Shown in pieces: positions 1-6,322 of a stretch of DNA of 7,666 bases. The translations under genes and the position numbers were made by a program. The stretch lies in contig DNFG01000194.1 of the NCBI GenBank assembly GCA_003487005.1, positions 1-7,666 on the forward strand, in the 5' to 3' direction. The notes beneath the pieces are model-generated. The model ran no database searches and was not told the origin of the DNA. It saw only the letters and a list, made by a program, of their open reading frames with translations. The stretch is from Bryobacterales bacterium. GTDB lineage: Bacteria; Acidobacteriota; Terriglobia; Bryobacterales; Bryobacteraceae. Position 1 is the first letter of the stretch. Every line of letters starts with the position of its first letter.

Positions 1-54
1 GTCGGTGGGTTCCCACACTTTGGGCGTATCCGGCAGCTTAACGTTCAATTCTGA
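1..54 (+). CDS. Possible C-terminal end of an outer-membrane beta-barrel (TonB-receptor-like) protein, partial
   Basis: Frame 1 is open from the window edge to a TGA at 52-54 and encodes 17 residues ending R-Q-L-N-V-Q-F. A terminal Phe with hydrophobic residues at positions -3 (V) and -5 (L) is the C-terminal signature recognised by the BAM complex in outer-membrane beta-barrels, and large TonB-dependent 'Oar-like' receptors of Acidobacteria commonly end this way. Only 17 codons are visible, with moderate GC at third positions, so this is a suggestion only. A competing reading is a minus-strand gene running out of the window: the frame through 48-1 is also open, but it has only a TTG as possible start and no well-placed ribosome-binding site. 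A small 6-bp hairpin (GAAACT/AGTTTC, 67-81) follows the stop but has no T tract. Confidence 0.3.
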   Translation, partial: VGGFPHFGRIRQLNVQF

Positions 55-111
55 AGAGACCCTCCCGAAACTCCAAGTTTCACCGAAAAGTGGACGCGGG
101 GCAACTCTCCT

Positions 112-142
112 TTGGCGGCGACCCGCCGGGGGGCTGTACAAT
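112..142 (+). promoter_or_regulatory. Putative promoter of the SDR gene, leaderless type
   Basis: A TACAAT box (137-142, 5 of 6 to the sigma-70 -10 consensus) lies seven bases before the chosen ATG at 150. A TTGGCG (112-117, 4 of 6 to TTGACA) stands 19 bp upstream of it, a slightly long spacer. Transcription starting about seven bases past the -10 box would begin at or next to the ATG, giving an mRNA with almost no 5' leader. No Shine-Dalgarno sequence precedes the ATG, which agrees. The spacer also holds GGCGG/CCGCC arms (114-118/123-127) and a run of six G. Inferred from sequence only. Confidence 0.4.
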
Positions 143-149
143 CAGCGAT

Positions 150-917
150 ATGTTACAGGATCTGAACGGGAAAACGGCGCTGGTGACGGGCGCAAGCAAG
201 GGCGTGGGCAAGGGAATTGCGCTCGAACTGGCACGGCGCGGGTGCCGGGTGGTCGTCAATTACCATTCGGATGCCAAGGGCGCCGAGCGAACGGTTCAGG
301 AGATTGAGGACGCGGGCGGCTCGGCGCTGGCGGTGCAGGCCAATGTGGGCGATTCGGCGCACGTGGACGCGATGTTCGAGCACGCGGTGGCGGAGGCCGG
401 GGGGGTCGACATCCTGGTCAACAATGCCGGCGTGCAGACCTGGAAGCCGCTTCTCGAACTGACCGAAGCCGAATGGGACCGCGTGATCGCCACGAACCTG
501 AAAGGCACCTTTCTCTGCACACAACGCGCGGCGCGCCTGATGCAGGCAAAGGGCGGGTCGATCGTCAACATCGGATCGGGCTGCAACAAATGGGCGTTTC
601 CGAACCTCGTGGACTACACGGCCAGCAAGGGCGGGATCGAGCAGTTTACGAAGGTGGCGGCGGTGGAACTGGGTCGATACGGGATCCGGGTGAACTGTGT
701 GGCGCCAGGCGCGGTGGAGATCGAGCGGACGAAAGAAGAGGCGGGGGACTACGCCGGCACCTGGGCGCGGCTGACACCGCTCAATCGCGTGGGCGTGCCG
801 CTGGACGTGGCGCGCGCGGTGGCGTTCCTGGTTTCACCCGAATCGGACTTCATCACGGGGCAGACCATCTGGGTGGACGGGGGCCTGTTCACCAAGCCGG
901 CGTGGCCTTACGACTAA
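150..917 (+). CDS. SDR-family NAD(P)-dependent oxidoreductase
   Basis: A 255-residue classical short-chain dehydrogenase/reductase, of typical family length. The N-terminal Rossmann motif TGASKGVG is at residues 13-20, NNAG at 91-94, and the catalytic tetrad reads N116, S143, Y156 and K160 (YTASK). The C-terminal part has the usual VNCVAPGAV and [11 protein letters not shown] segments. It should be a soluble cytoplasmic enzyme interconverting an alcohol and a carbonyl. Lys17 inside the glycine motif hints at NADP(H) preference. The substrate cannot be told: FabG-like, glucose-1-dehydrogenase-like and sugar or polyol dehydrogenases all share this pattern. The ATG at 150 is preferred because the protein then begins just before the first beta strand. 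A GTG at 90 would add 20 residues (Gly/Pro-rich) that do not look like SDR sequence and would run through the probable promoter. No clear terminator follows, and the next gene starts 108 bp downstream with its own ribosome-binding site. Confidence 0.95.
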   Translation: MLQDLNGKTALVTGASKGVGKGIALELARRGCRVVVNYHSDAKGAERTVQEIEDAGGSALAVQANVGDSAHVDAMFEHAVAEAGGVDILVNNAGVQTWKPLLELTEAEWDRVIATNLKGTFLCTQRAARLMQAKGGSIVNIGSGCNKWAFPNLVDYTASKGGIEQFTKVAAVELGRYGIRVNCVAPGAVEIERTKEEAGDYAGTWARLTPLNRVGVPLDVARAVAFLVSPESDFITGQTIWVDGGLFTKPAWPYD

Positions 918-939
918 GGGCGGATGTCCAAAATGGCGG

Positions 940-948
940 TGGTAGTCT
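940..948 (+). promoter_or_regulatory. Weak candidate extended -10 element for the M3 peptidase gene
   Basis: In the 108-bp gap after the SDR gene, TGGTAGTCT has the TGn extension and the key T1, A2 and T6 of a -10 hexamer, but only 3 of 6 matches overall and no good -35 partner. If used, it would give a leader of about 70 bases carrying the strong Shine-Dalgarno at 1010-1016. The remainder of the gap is GC-rich and includes the palindrome CCGCGCGCGG at 975-984. Read-through from the SDR gene is the alternative. Confidence 0.2.
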
Positions 949-1009
949 AACAGCAAGGGGCCACGAGTGCGCCACCGCGCGCGGCGGCCCGTTGGAACCA
1001 CAGTCATTG

Positions 1010-1016
1010 AAGGAGA
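1010..1016 (+). promoter_or_regulatory. Shine-Dalgarno sequence of the M3 peptidase gene
   Basis: AAGGAGA sits nine bases before the ATG at 1026, an ideal spacing. It fixes the start so that the protein begins with an export signal. Confidence 0.85.
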
Positions 1017-1025
1017 CAATCCATC

Positions 1026-3176
1026 ATGTTCGTGAGGAACAGTTGGGGGCTGCGTTCGCGTTCGTGGGCGGCAGTCCTGGCGCTGGGCGTGTGCGGCTTA
1101 CCCGCGGTGCTGCCGGCGCAAAGTAAGGATGCGATGAAGGACAACATTTTGCTGCAACCCTGGAGCGGCCCTTACGGGGGCGTGCCGCCGTTTGACAAGG
1201 TGAAGATCGCGGATTTCAAACCGGCGCTTGAGTACGCGATGGGCGAGAGTCTGAAGGCGATCGACGCGATTGTGGCGAATCCGGCCGCGCCGACCTTCGA
1301 GAACACGATCGAGCCGATGGAGCGGATGGACGAGGTGCTGAACCGCGTGCAGGCGGTCTACCGAATCTGGTCAGGCAATCTGTCGTCGCCCGAATTCCGG
1401 CCGGTCGAGACCGAGATGGCGCCCAAACTGGCGGCGCACCGGGACAAGGTGTTTCAGAATGCGAAGCTGTTTGCGCGGATCGAGGCGGTCTACAACTCGC
1501 CCGCAAAGAGCAAGCTGACCCCGGAGCAGCAGCGCCTGGTGTGGGATCGCTACACGGACTTCGTGCGCGCCGGGGCGAAGCTCACGCCGGAACAGAAGAA
1601 GAAGGTTGCCGAAATCAATCAGCGGCTCGCGACGCTCTACACGAAGTTCAGCAATAACCTGCTGCGCGATGAAGAGCACTATGTGCTGTACCTGAAGAAG
1701 GAGCAGTTGGGCGGGTTGCCGTCCGAGTTCGTCGCCGCGGCGGCCGTGGCTGCCGCCGAGCGCGGGCGCAAGGGCGAATATGCCGTGCTGAACACGCGTT
1801 CGTCGATGGATCCATTCCTGACCTACTCGACCGAGCGGGCGCTGCGGGAGAAGGTCTGGCGGACCTACTACAGCCGCGGTGACAACAACGACGAGTTCGA
1901 TAACAAGGCGTTGATCACCGAGATCCTCAAGTTGCGTGCGGAACGGACGAAGCTGCAGGGCTATTCGAATTTCGCGGCCCGGGCGATCGAAAAGCAGGTC
2001 GCGAAAACGCCCGAGGCGGCGATGGACCTGATGATGAAACTCTGGCCGGCGGCCATCGGGCGCGTCAAGGAAGAAGTCGCCGACATGCAGGCGCTCGCCG
2101 AAAAGGAAGGCGCGAAGATCACGATCGAGCCCTGGGACTACCGCTTCTACGCCGAGAAAGTTCGCAAGGCGAAATATGACCTCGACTCGAACGAAGTGAA
2201 GCAGTACCTGCAACTCGACAAGTTGCGCGAAGGGATGTTCTGGGCGGCGACGCGGCTGTTCGGCTACGAATTCGCGCCGGTGACCGATGTGCCGGTCTAT
2301 CATCCCGACGTGCGGGTGTGGCGCGTGAGCCGCGAGGGCGCCCACGTGGGCCTGTTCTACTTCGATCCGTACGCGCGCAGCGGGAAGCGCTCGGGCGCGT
2401 GGATGAGCGCGTACCGGGGGCAACAGAAGTTCGCTGGCGACATCAAGCCGATCGTGTCGAACAACTCGAACTTCGTCAAAGCGGCGCCGGGCCAGCCGGT
2501 GCTGATTTCCTGGGATGACGCCGAGACGCTGTTCCACGAGTTCGGCCACGCGCTGCACGGCCTCAGCTCGAACGTGAAGTACCCAACTCAGGCGGGGACT
2601 TCCGTGGCGCGCGATTATGTCGAACTGCCTTCGCAGATCTACGAACGCTGGCTGGCAACGCCGCAACTGCTGAATGAGTTTGCCCGGCACCATGAAACCG
2701 GACAGGCGATGCCCAAGTCGCTGCTGGAGAAGATCGAGCGGGCGTCGAAGTTCAACCAGGGCTTCGCGACGACCGAGTTCCTCGCCAGTGCGTTGATCGA
2801 CATGAAGGTACACACGATCGCCGATCCCGGCAGCCTGGATCCCGACAAGTTCGAGAAGGAGACGCTGGCCGCGCTAAAGATGCCGAAGGAACTGCCGATG
2901 CGCCACCGGACACCGCAGTTCGCGCACATCTTCTCGAGCGAAGGCTACGCCGCGGGCTACTACAGCTACCTGTGGGCCGACGCGCTGACCGCCGACGCCT
3001 GGGAGGCGTTCCTCGAGGCGAAGGGCCCTTACGACACAGAGGTGGCAAAGCGCTTCTTCGAGAATGTCCTCAGCAAAGGCGACACGATGGACCCGGCCGA
3101 GGCCTACCGCAAATTCCGCGGTCGCGATGTGGACACCAATGCCCTGATGCGGGACCGGGGCTTCGCCGTCCAGTAG
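1026..3176 (+). CDS. dcp: M3-family zinc metallopeptidase, exported peptidyl-dipeptidase (Dcp type)
   Basis: A 716-residue peptidase of MEROPS family M3A. These enzymes are mostly helical and take oligopeptides in a deep channel; Dcp members release dipeptides from C termini. The active-site motif HEFGHALHG starts at His504, giving zinc ligands H504 and H508 with catalytic E505. The third ligand is E533 in RDYVELPSQ, at the family's usual 25-residue distance from the second His. The substrate-binding region YAAGYYSYLW (641-650) is intact, and the N-terminal PYGGVPPFDKVK segment matches Dcp-like members. Residues 1-31 form a signal peptide: Arg at 4, 10 and 12, a hydrophobic stretch 14-29, and a likely cut after L-P-A (31). 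This implies a periplasmic or secreted enzyme. The LGVC at 20-23 is a poor lipobox, so a lipoprotein is less likely. Length suits Dcp (E. coli Dcp is about 680) plus the signal. Transcription ends at the hairpin starting at 3201. Oligopeptidase A-like specificity cannot be excluded. Confidence 0.95.
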   Translation: MFVRNSWGLRSRSWAAVLALGVCGLPAVLPAQSKDAMKDNILLQPWSGPYGGVPPFDKVKIADFKPALEYAMGESLKAIDAIVANPAAPTFENTIEPMERMDEVLNRVQAVYRIWSGNLSSPEFRPVETEMAPKLAAHRDKVFQNAKLFARIEAVYNSPAKSKLTPEQQRLVWDRYTDFVRAGAKLTPEQKKKVAEINQRLATLYTKFSNNLLRDEEHYVLYLKKEQLGGLPSEFVAAAAVAAAERGRKGEYAVLNTRSSMDPFLTYSTERALREKVWRTYYSRGDNNDEFDNKALITEILKLRAERTKLQGYSNFAARAIEKQVAKTPEAAMDLMMKLWPAAIGRVKEEVADMQALAEKEGAKITIEPWDYRFYAEKVRKAKYDLDSNEVKQYLQLDKLREGMFWAATRLFGYEFAPVTDVPVYHPDVRVWRVSREGAHVGLFYFDPYARSGKRSGAWMSAYRGQQKFAGDIKPIVSNNSNFVKAAPGQPVLISWDDAETLFHEFGHALHGLSSNVKYPTQAGTSVARDYVELPSQIYERWLATPQLLNEFARHHETGQAMPKSLLEKIERASKFNQGFATTEFLASALIDMKVHTIADPGSLDPDKFEKETLAALKMPKELPMRHRTPQFAHIFSSEGYAAGYYSYLWADALTADAWEAFLEAKGPYDTEVAKRFFENVLSKGDTMDPAEAYRKFRGRDVDTNALMRDRGFAVQ

Positions 3177-3200
3177 ATCCGAATCCGCATTGATGCGGGC

Positions 3201-3241
3201 ACGGCGCCCGGACCCCTCCGGTCCGGGCGCCGTTCTTCTTT
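3201..3241 (+). terminator. Rho-independent terminator of the M3 peptidase gene
   Basis: Perfect 14-bp inverted repeat ACGGCGCCCGGACC (3201-3214) and GGTCCGGGCGCCGT (3220-3233) with a CCTCC loop, followed by the T-rich TTCTTCTTT tail. It starts 24 bases after the stop codon at 3176. A second, smaller hairpin, CCGCA-TTGA-TGCGG (3185-3198), stands directly before it. The structure separates the M3 gene from the ArsR operon. Confidence 0.9.
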
Positions 3242-3273
3242 GGCAACGCGGCCGGCATCCAGTCAACCCAGAG

Positions 3274-3305
3274 ATGACATCCACATAACTAATCAGTTAT
3301 ATAAA
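3274..3305 (+). promoter_or_regulatory. Promoter with ArsR-type operator palindrome ahead of the ArsR/DUF1801 operon
   Basis: This is the most AT-rich patch of the window. A -35-like ATGACA (3274-3279, 5 of 6) is followed by a -10 region reading TATATA (3298-3303, spacer 18) or TATAAA (3300-3305, 5 of 6, spacer 20). Between and overlapping them lies a perfect inverted repeat ATAACT (3285-3290), AATC, AGTTAT (3295-3300). Palindromes of this size inside the promoter are what ArsR-family repressors bind, so autorepression by the gene starting at 3323 is the natural inference. The Shine-Dalgarno AAGGA follows at 3310-3314. Confidence 0.6.
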
Positions 3306-3322
3306 GAACAAGGACTGAACTC

Positions 3323-3658
3323 GTGAATGAAACTCAGTTGGATGCGATCTTCGCCGCGCTCGCGGATCCGACGCGCCGCGCGATTCTCGTCAGGCTCTCT
3401 TCCGGCGAAGCTTCCGTGATGGAACTGGTCGAGCCTTTCGCCATGAGTCAGCCCGCTGTCTCCCGGCACTTGAAGGTACTGGAGAAGGCGGGGTTGATTG
3501 CGCGCGGCCGCGAGGCGCAGCGCCGGCCCTGCCGGCTGGTGAGAGAACCGCTCGCCGGCGCGATCCGCTGGTTGGAGGCGCAGGCCGGAGAGCTGGCTGC
3601 ACCCGAGAAGAAGAAGAAAAAGAAAAAGAAGCACGGGGGCAAGCGGAAGAAGTCGTGA
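3323..3658 (+). CDS. ArsR-family winged-helix transcriptional regulator with poly-lysine C-terminal tail
   Basis: A 111-residue regulator starting at GTG (no in-frame ATG is nearby), with AAGGA eight bases upstream. The sequence shows the ArsR fold: FAALADPTRRAIL at 10-22, then a helix-turn-helix with recognition helix SQPAVSRHLKVLEKAGLI at 42-59, then a wing to about residue 75. The metal-binding ELCVCD motif of ArsR/SmtB sensors is absent and Cys70 is the only cysteine, so it belongs to the non-metal subgroup often found beside AHSA1/SRPBCC or DUF1801 genes. The signal is unknown. Oddly, after W83-L84 the usual C-terminal dimerisation helix is short, and the protein ends in eight consecutive Lys (96-103) plus HGGKRKKS. 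That tail could add nonspecific DNA affinity, or reflect a repeat expansion. The DUF1801 gene starts 61 bp downstream on the same strand and is probably co-transcribed. It likely represses its own operon through the palindrome at 3285-3300. Confidence 0.9.
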   Translation: MNETQLDAIFAALADPTRRAILVRLSSGEASVMELVEPFAMSQPAVSRHLKVLEKAGLIARGREAQRRPCRLVREPLAGAIRWLEAQAGELAAPEKKKKKKKKHGGKRKKS

Positions 3659-3704
3659 GCCGCCCCATCGCCGGTGCATGGACAGTCGCGCAATGGTGAA
3701 GTGA

Positions 3705-3714
3705 AAGGAGAGGG
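3705..3714 (+). promoter_or_regulatory. Strong Shine-Dalgarno sequence of the tandem-DUF1801 gene
   Basis: AAGGAGAGGG lies just before the ATG at 3720, with nine bases between AAGGAG and the start. The 61-bp gap after the ArsR gene holds no terminator, which supports one operon. Confidence 0.8.
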
Positions 3715-3719
3715 TCACG

Positions 3720-4511
3720 ATGAAATCCAGACCAGGTTCGATCGACGAGTACCTTCTGCCGCTGCCCGGCGAGCAGCGGGCCGCGCTGGAACGATTGCGC
3801 CGGATCATCCGCGCGGCAGCCCCTGAAGCCGCGGAGTGCATCAGTTATGGCTTGCCCGCCTTCGACTTCAACGGGAAGCTGGTCGCCTTTGGCGCGGCGG
3901 CGAAGCACTGCGCCCTCTACCCAATGAGCACGGCCGTGATGGAGGCGCACGAGAGGGATCTTGAAGGCTACAGCCTGAGCAAGGGCACCATCCGCTTCCA
4001 GCCGGAAGAGCCGCTTCCGGAAGCGCTGGTCCGCAAGCTGGTGCGAGCGCGGATCGCCGAAAACGCCGGGCGGCACGGCGCCGTGGCGAAGCCCAGGTCC
4101 AGCCCGCCACGGCTCGATCCGGCCGTCTCAGCCCTGCTCGAACCGGTCAACCACCCGCTCGCGAAGGATCTCCACCAACTGCGCCGGCTTGTGTTGGAGG
4201 CCAACCCGGCGATCCGCGAGGCCGTCAAATGGAACCGCCCGAGCTACTGCACCAGCGTCTTCTTCGCCACGATCAACCATGTTCCCGTGAAGGACTACCT
4301 GGAACTCGTGCTGCACACCGGAGCGAAGAAGCAGAGCCTGAAAGTGCAGGGGCGGATCGACGACCCTGCCGGGTTGATCAAATGGGCCGCACCGGATCGG
4401 GCGGTCGTGCGCATCAGCGGCGCGGTGCACCTGCGTGCGATCAAATCCGCGCTGCAGGCTCTCGTCCGGCAGTGGATCACGGCGCTGCCCGCGCCGGACA
4501 CCCCGGCCTAG
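3720..4511 (+). CDS. Tandem DUF1801 (YdhG-like) domain protein
   Basis: A 263-residue protein with two DUF1801 copies. The first (about 5-114) is close to the YdhG type: IDEYLLPLPGEQRAALERLR, SYGLPAF at 42-48, HCALYPMS at 63-70, and SKGTIRF at 87-93. A Pro/Arg/Ser-rich linker (about 116-132) leads to the second copy (about 133-258), with HPLAKDLHQLRRLV, VKWNRPSY at 169-176, LVLHTGAKK, and DDPAGLIKW. The corresponding segments APEAAECISYGLPAF and NPAIREAVKWNRPSY show that the copies are related but diverged, like two different single-domain families joined together. DUF1801 function is poorly known; B. subtilis YdhG (Fra) has been described as a frataxin-like iron chaperone, but I see no evidence here for iron binding. 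No signal peptide, so probably cytoplasmic. It follows the ArsR regulator and is likely under its control. Its TAG overlaps the stop codon of the convergent M61 gene. Confidence 0.85.
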   Translation: MKSRPGSIDEYLLPLPGEQRAALERLRRIIRAAAPEAAECISYGLPAFDFNGKLVAFGAAAKHCALYPMSTAVMEAHERDLEGYSLSKGTIRFQPEEPLPEALVRKLVRARIAENAGRHGAVAKPRSSPPRLDPAVSALLEPVNHPLAKDLHQLRRLVLEANPAIREAVKWNRPSYCTSVFFATINHVPVKDYLELVLHTGAKKQSLKVQGRIDDPAGLIKWAAPDRAVVRISGAVHLRAIKSALQALVRQWITALPAPDTPA

Positions 4512-4523
4512 CGCAGCAGCGCC
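4481..4523. repeat. Nested inverted repeat spanning both convergent stop codons; possible bidirectional terminator
   Basis: Outer arms GGCGCTGC (4481-4488) and GCAGCGCC (4516-4523) enclose inner arms GCCGG (4493-4497) and CCGGC (4503-4507) with a five-base loop. The two stop codons sit between the inner and outer right arms. There is no U-tract on either strand, so termination is only a guess. In sequence this GC-rich, a chance 8-bp repeat is plausible. Confidence 0.3.
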
Positions 4524-6322
4524 TTCAGATTGTCCTGCTGCGCCTTCGTGGCGTCAGGGCGGACTTCCAGCGCCCAGGATTCGGCCGCGCGGCGCTCCAC
4601 AGGAAGCTCCAGGGTCCTCAATTCACCGCGGCGCGCAACGAGAACGCGCAGCTTCTCACCGTCAGGATAGCGGTCTAGGCGCGAGGGCCAGTCGGCAGCG
4701 CCCACACGGAGATTGTTCACCGCGATGATCTCGTCATCGACATTGAAGCCGGCCAGCCAGGCGGGACCGTCGCGGCGGGCGTTTGAAATGGTGACGTTGG
4801 CGCTGCCGGTGCGTGTCGTGATGCCGGTGTATACATTGCGCCGCCCGGCGGGCGAGGGGCGGAAGCGCAGGCCATACCAATCGAGCATTTCCATGTAGTC
4901 GAGTTCGGCCGTGGTCGAAATCACCTGATTGAACCACGTGCTCAGATCCGCGCCGGCCACCTCGGAGCAGACGGCGCGCCACTGGTCCTCGGTGAAGCCG
5001 CGCTCCCCGCTGAAGCGCCGGTAAGCGAGCACCATGGCATCGTCGAGCGACTTCGCGTTCCTGGTCAGCCGGCGGATCTTCGCATCGAGCAGGATCGCGA
5101 TCACCTCACCCTTGGTGTAATAGCTGATCGCCGTGTTGATCGAGTTCTCGTTCGGGCGGTAGGCCTTGATCCACGTGTTGAAGGACGAGTCCTCCATCGA
5201 TTGCACGAGGCGGCCGGGGGTGGTTTGCAGGGTGTGGATGGCACTCGACAGGTCGGTCAACAGTCGCGATTGCGAGGCCAGCCCCGCGCGCTTCAGCGCA
5301 AGCGGGCCGTAGTAGGACGTGAAGCCTTCGGCCATCCAGAGGTCGGTGGTGTAGTTCTCGTTCTCGTAGTCAAAAGGCCCGAGCGCGGCGGGGCGCAGGC
5401 GCTTCACGTTCCAGGTGTGGAAGTACTCGTGGCTCACCAGATTGAGCCAGCGATGACGGCTGGGACCGCGGGCGCCACCCGCGCCCGGCGCCGCGGGTTC
5501 GGCGTTGTTCCCGTAAGCCCAGCGCGAGGAATTGATCCACGTCGAGTTCTTGTGTTCCAGCCCGCCGCCGGCTTCGACGATCATGTTGAAGAAAACGTAG
5601 TGCTCGTAAGGAAGCCCCCCGAACATGCGGGCGAACTCCTCGACGATCCTCTTCACGTCGCGGGCCGACGCCGGTCCGTCCCACATCGGACCTTCGCCTT
5701 CATTCACGAGGTAATGCGGCTTGCCCTCAACGACGAATTCGTGGACCGGCGCGCTCCCGGCGTAGATGGGGCAGTCCAGCAGTTCGTCGAAATCGGCGGC
5801 GACGAAGGTGTGCACCTCGCCGGGCTTGCGTTTCATGCCGCTGAGCGACTTGGCCCACGCGGCGGGGAGCTCGAGTTTTACTTCGTAGGGTCGCTTCTCC
5901 GCGTTCACCACCGTCATGAAGTTGGGCGCGCCGTTCAGCATCGCGAAGCCCGCGTCCACCCAGTTGCCTTGCACGGCCGGTTCGTGGGCGTAGACCTTGT
6001 ATTTGACCTTCACGCGGGCCGCGCCGCCGGTTTCGATCCGCCAGCGGTTCTTGCGCGATTTGGTCCACTTCAGGGGCGCGCCCGAGGGCGAAATCGCCTC
6101 GAAAGCCTCGACATTACGGGCATATTCGCGGACCAGGTACGAACCCGGCGTCCAGACGGCCATGAACAGTTCGAGTTGCGGAGATCCTGCGGGCACAGTC
6201 GCCTCCACCTCGAGATAGTGCGTCTGCGGCGCCGGAAATCGGAACGTGTATTGAATCGCCTCCTGCGCGAAGACGGCGGTGGAAAACAACACAAGCAGGG
6301 AAATCTGTTTGATCAATGGCAT
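4508..6322 (-). CDS. Exported M61-family metallopeptidase (glycyl aminopeptidase type) with PDZ domain
   Basis: A 604-residue protein of MEROPS M61, the family of Sphingomonas glycyl aminopeptidase, at the usual length of about 600. It starts with a short signal peptide: Lys5, hydrophobic 7-18, likely cut after V-F-A (19). An N-terminal beta domain precedes the conserved GGGLEH (252-257). The zinc motif HEYFH is at 298-302 (ligands H298 and H302, catalytic E299), followed by WNVKRLRP, and the third ligand is E332 in WMAEGFTSYY. A PDZ domain (about 495-585) contains the AGFNVDDEI segment around F526. It should remove N-terminal residues, Gly or Ala being favoured in characterised members, outside the cytoplasm. 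The ATG at 6322 is chosen because the signal peptide begins there. The same frame stays open upstream to 7660, but that part is antisense to trmFO and is not protein-like. A weak AAGAG lies six bases before the start. It is convergent with the DUF1801 gene (4-bp overlap) and divergent from trmFO. Confidence 0.93.
   Translation of the reverse strand: MPLIKQISLLVLFSTAVFAQEAIQYTFRFPAPQTHYLEVEATVPAGSPQLELFMAVWTPGSYLVREYARNVEAFEAISPSGAPLKWTKSRKNRWRIETGGAARVKVKYKVYAHEPAVQGNWVDAGFAMLNGAPNFMTVVNAEKRPYEVKLELPAAWAKSLSGMKRKPGEVHTFVAADFDELLDCPIYAGSAPVHEFVVEGKPHYLVNEGEGPMWDGPASARDVKRIVEEFARMFGGLPYEHYVFFNMIVEAGGGLEHKNSTWINSSRWAYGNNAEPAAPGAGGARGPSRHRWLNLVSHEYFHTWNVKRLRPAALGPFDYENENYTTDLWMAEGFTSYYGPLALKRAGLASQSRLLTDLSSAIHTLQTTPGRLVQSMEDSSFNTWIKAYRPNENSINTAISYYTKGEVIAILLDAKIRRLTRNAKSLDDAMVLAYRRFSGERGFTEDQWRAVCSEVAGADLSTWFNQVISTTAELDYMEMLDWYGLRFRPSPAGRRNVYTGITTRTGSANVTISNARRDGPAWLAGFNVDDEIIAVNNLRVGAADWPSRLDRYPDGEKLRVLVARRGELRTLELPVERRAAESWALEVRPDATKAQQDNLKALLR

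Noticed and set aside
1..48. Minus-strand gene start (TTG at 48) running out of the window to the left
   Set aside because: The frame is open and its codons look plausible, but TTG is the only start and the nearest purine-rich stretch is too far away. The plus-strand C-terminal reading is at least as good.
67..81. GAAACT-CCA-AGTTTC hairpin as a terminator
   Set aside because: The stem is only six base pairs, mostly A-T, and no T tract follows.
90..149. GTG at 90 as a longer start for the SDR gene
   Set aside because: It adds 20 Gly/Pro-rich residues not seen in SDR proteins, has no Shine-Dalgarno and would cover the probable TACAAT promoter.
399..405. Run of seven G in the SDR gene as a phase-variation tract
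   Set aside because: The reading frame is intact and conserved across it, and the run is short for a variable tract in GC-rich DNA.
975..984. CCGCGCGCGG palindrome before the M3 gene as an operator or terminator
   Set aside because: Low-complexity GC palindrome with no T tract and no associated regulator; expected by chance here.
1371..2813. 480-codon minus-strand open frame inside the M3 gene
   Set aside because: It is antisense to a gene with an intact active site. The translation is rich in Arg, Leu and Val with no recognisable domain, as expected from codon structure at high GC.
3678..3704. Eight-codon ORF between the ArsR and DUF1801 genes
   Set aside because: Too short to judge, with no ribosome-binding site of its own. 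Its stop overlapping the next Shine-Dalgarno is suggestive of coupling but could be chance.
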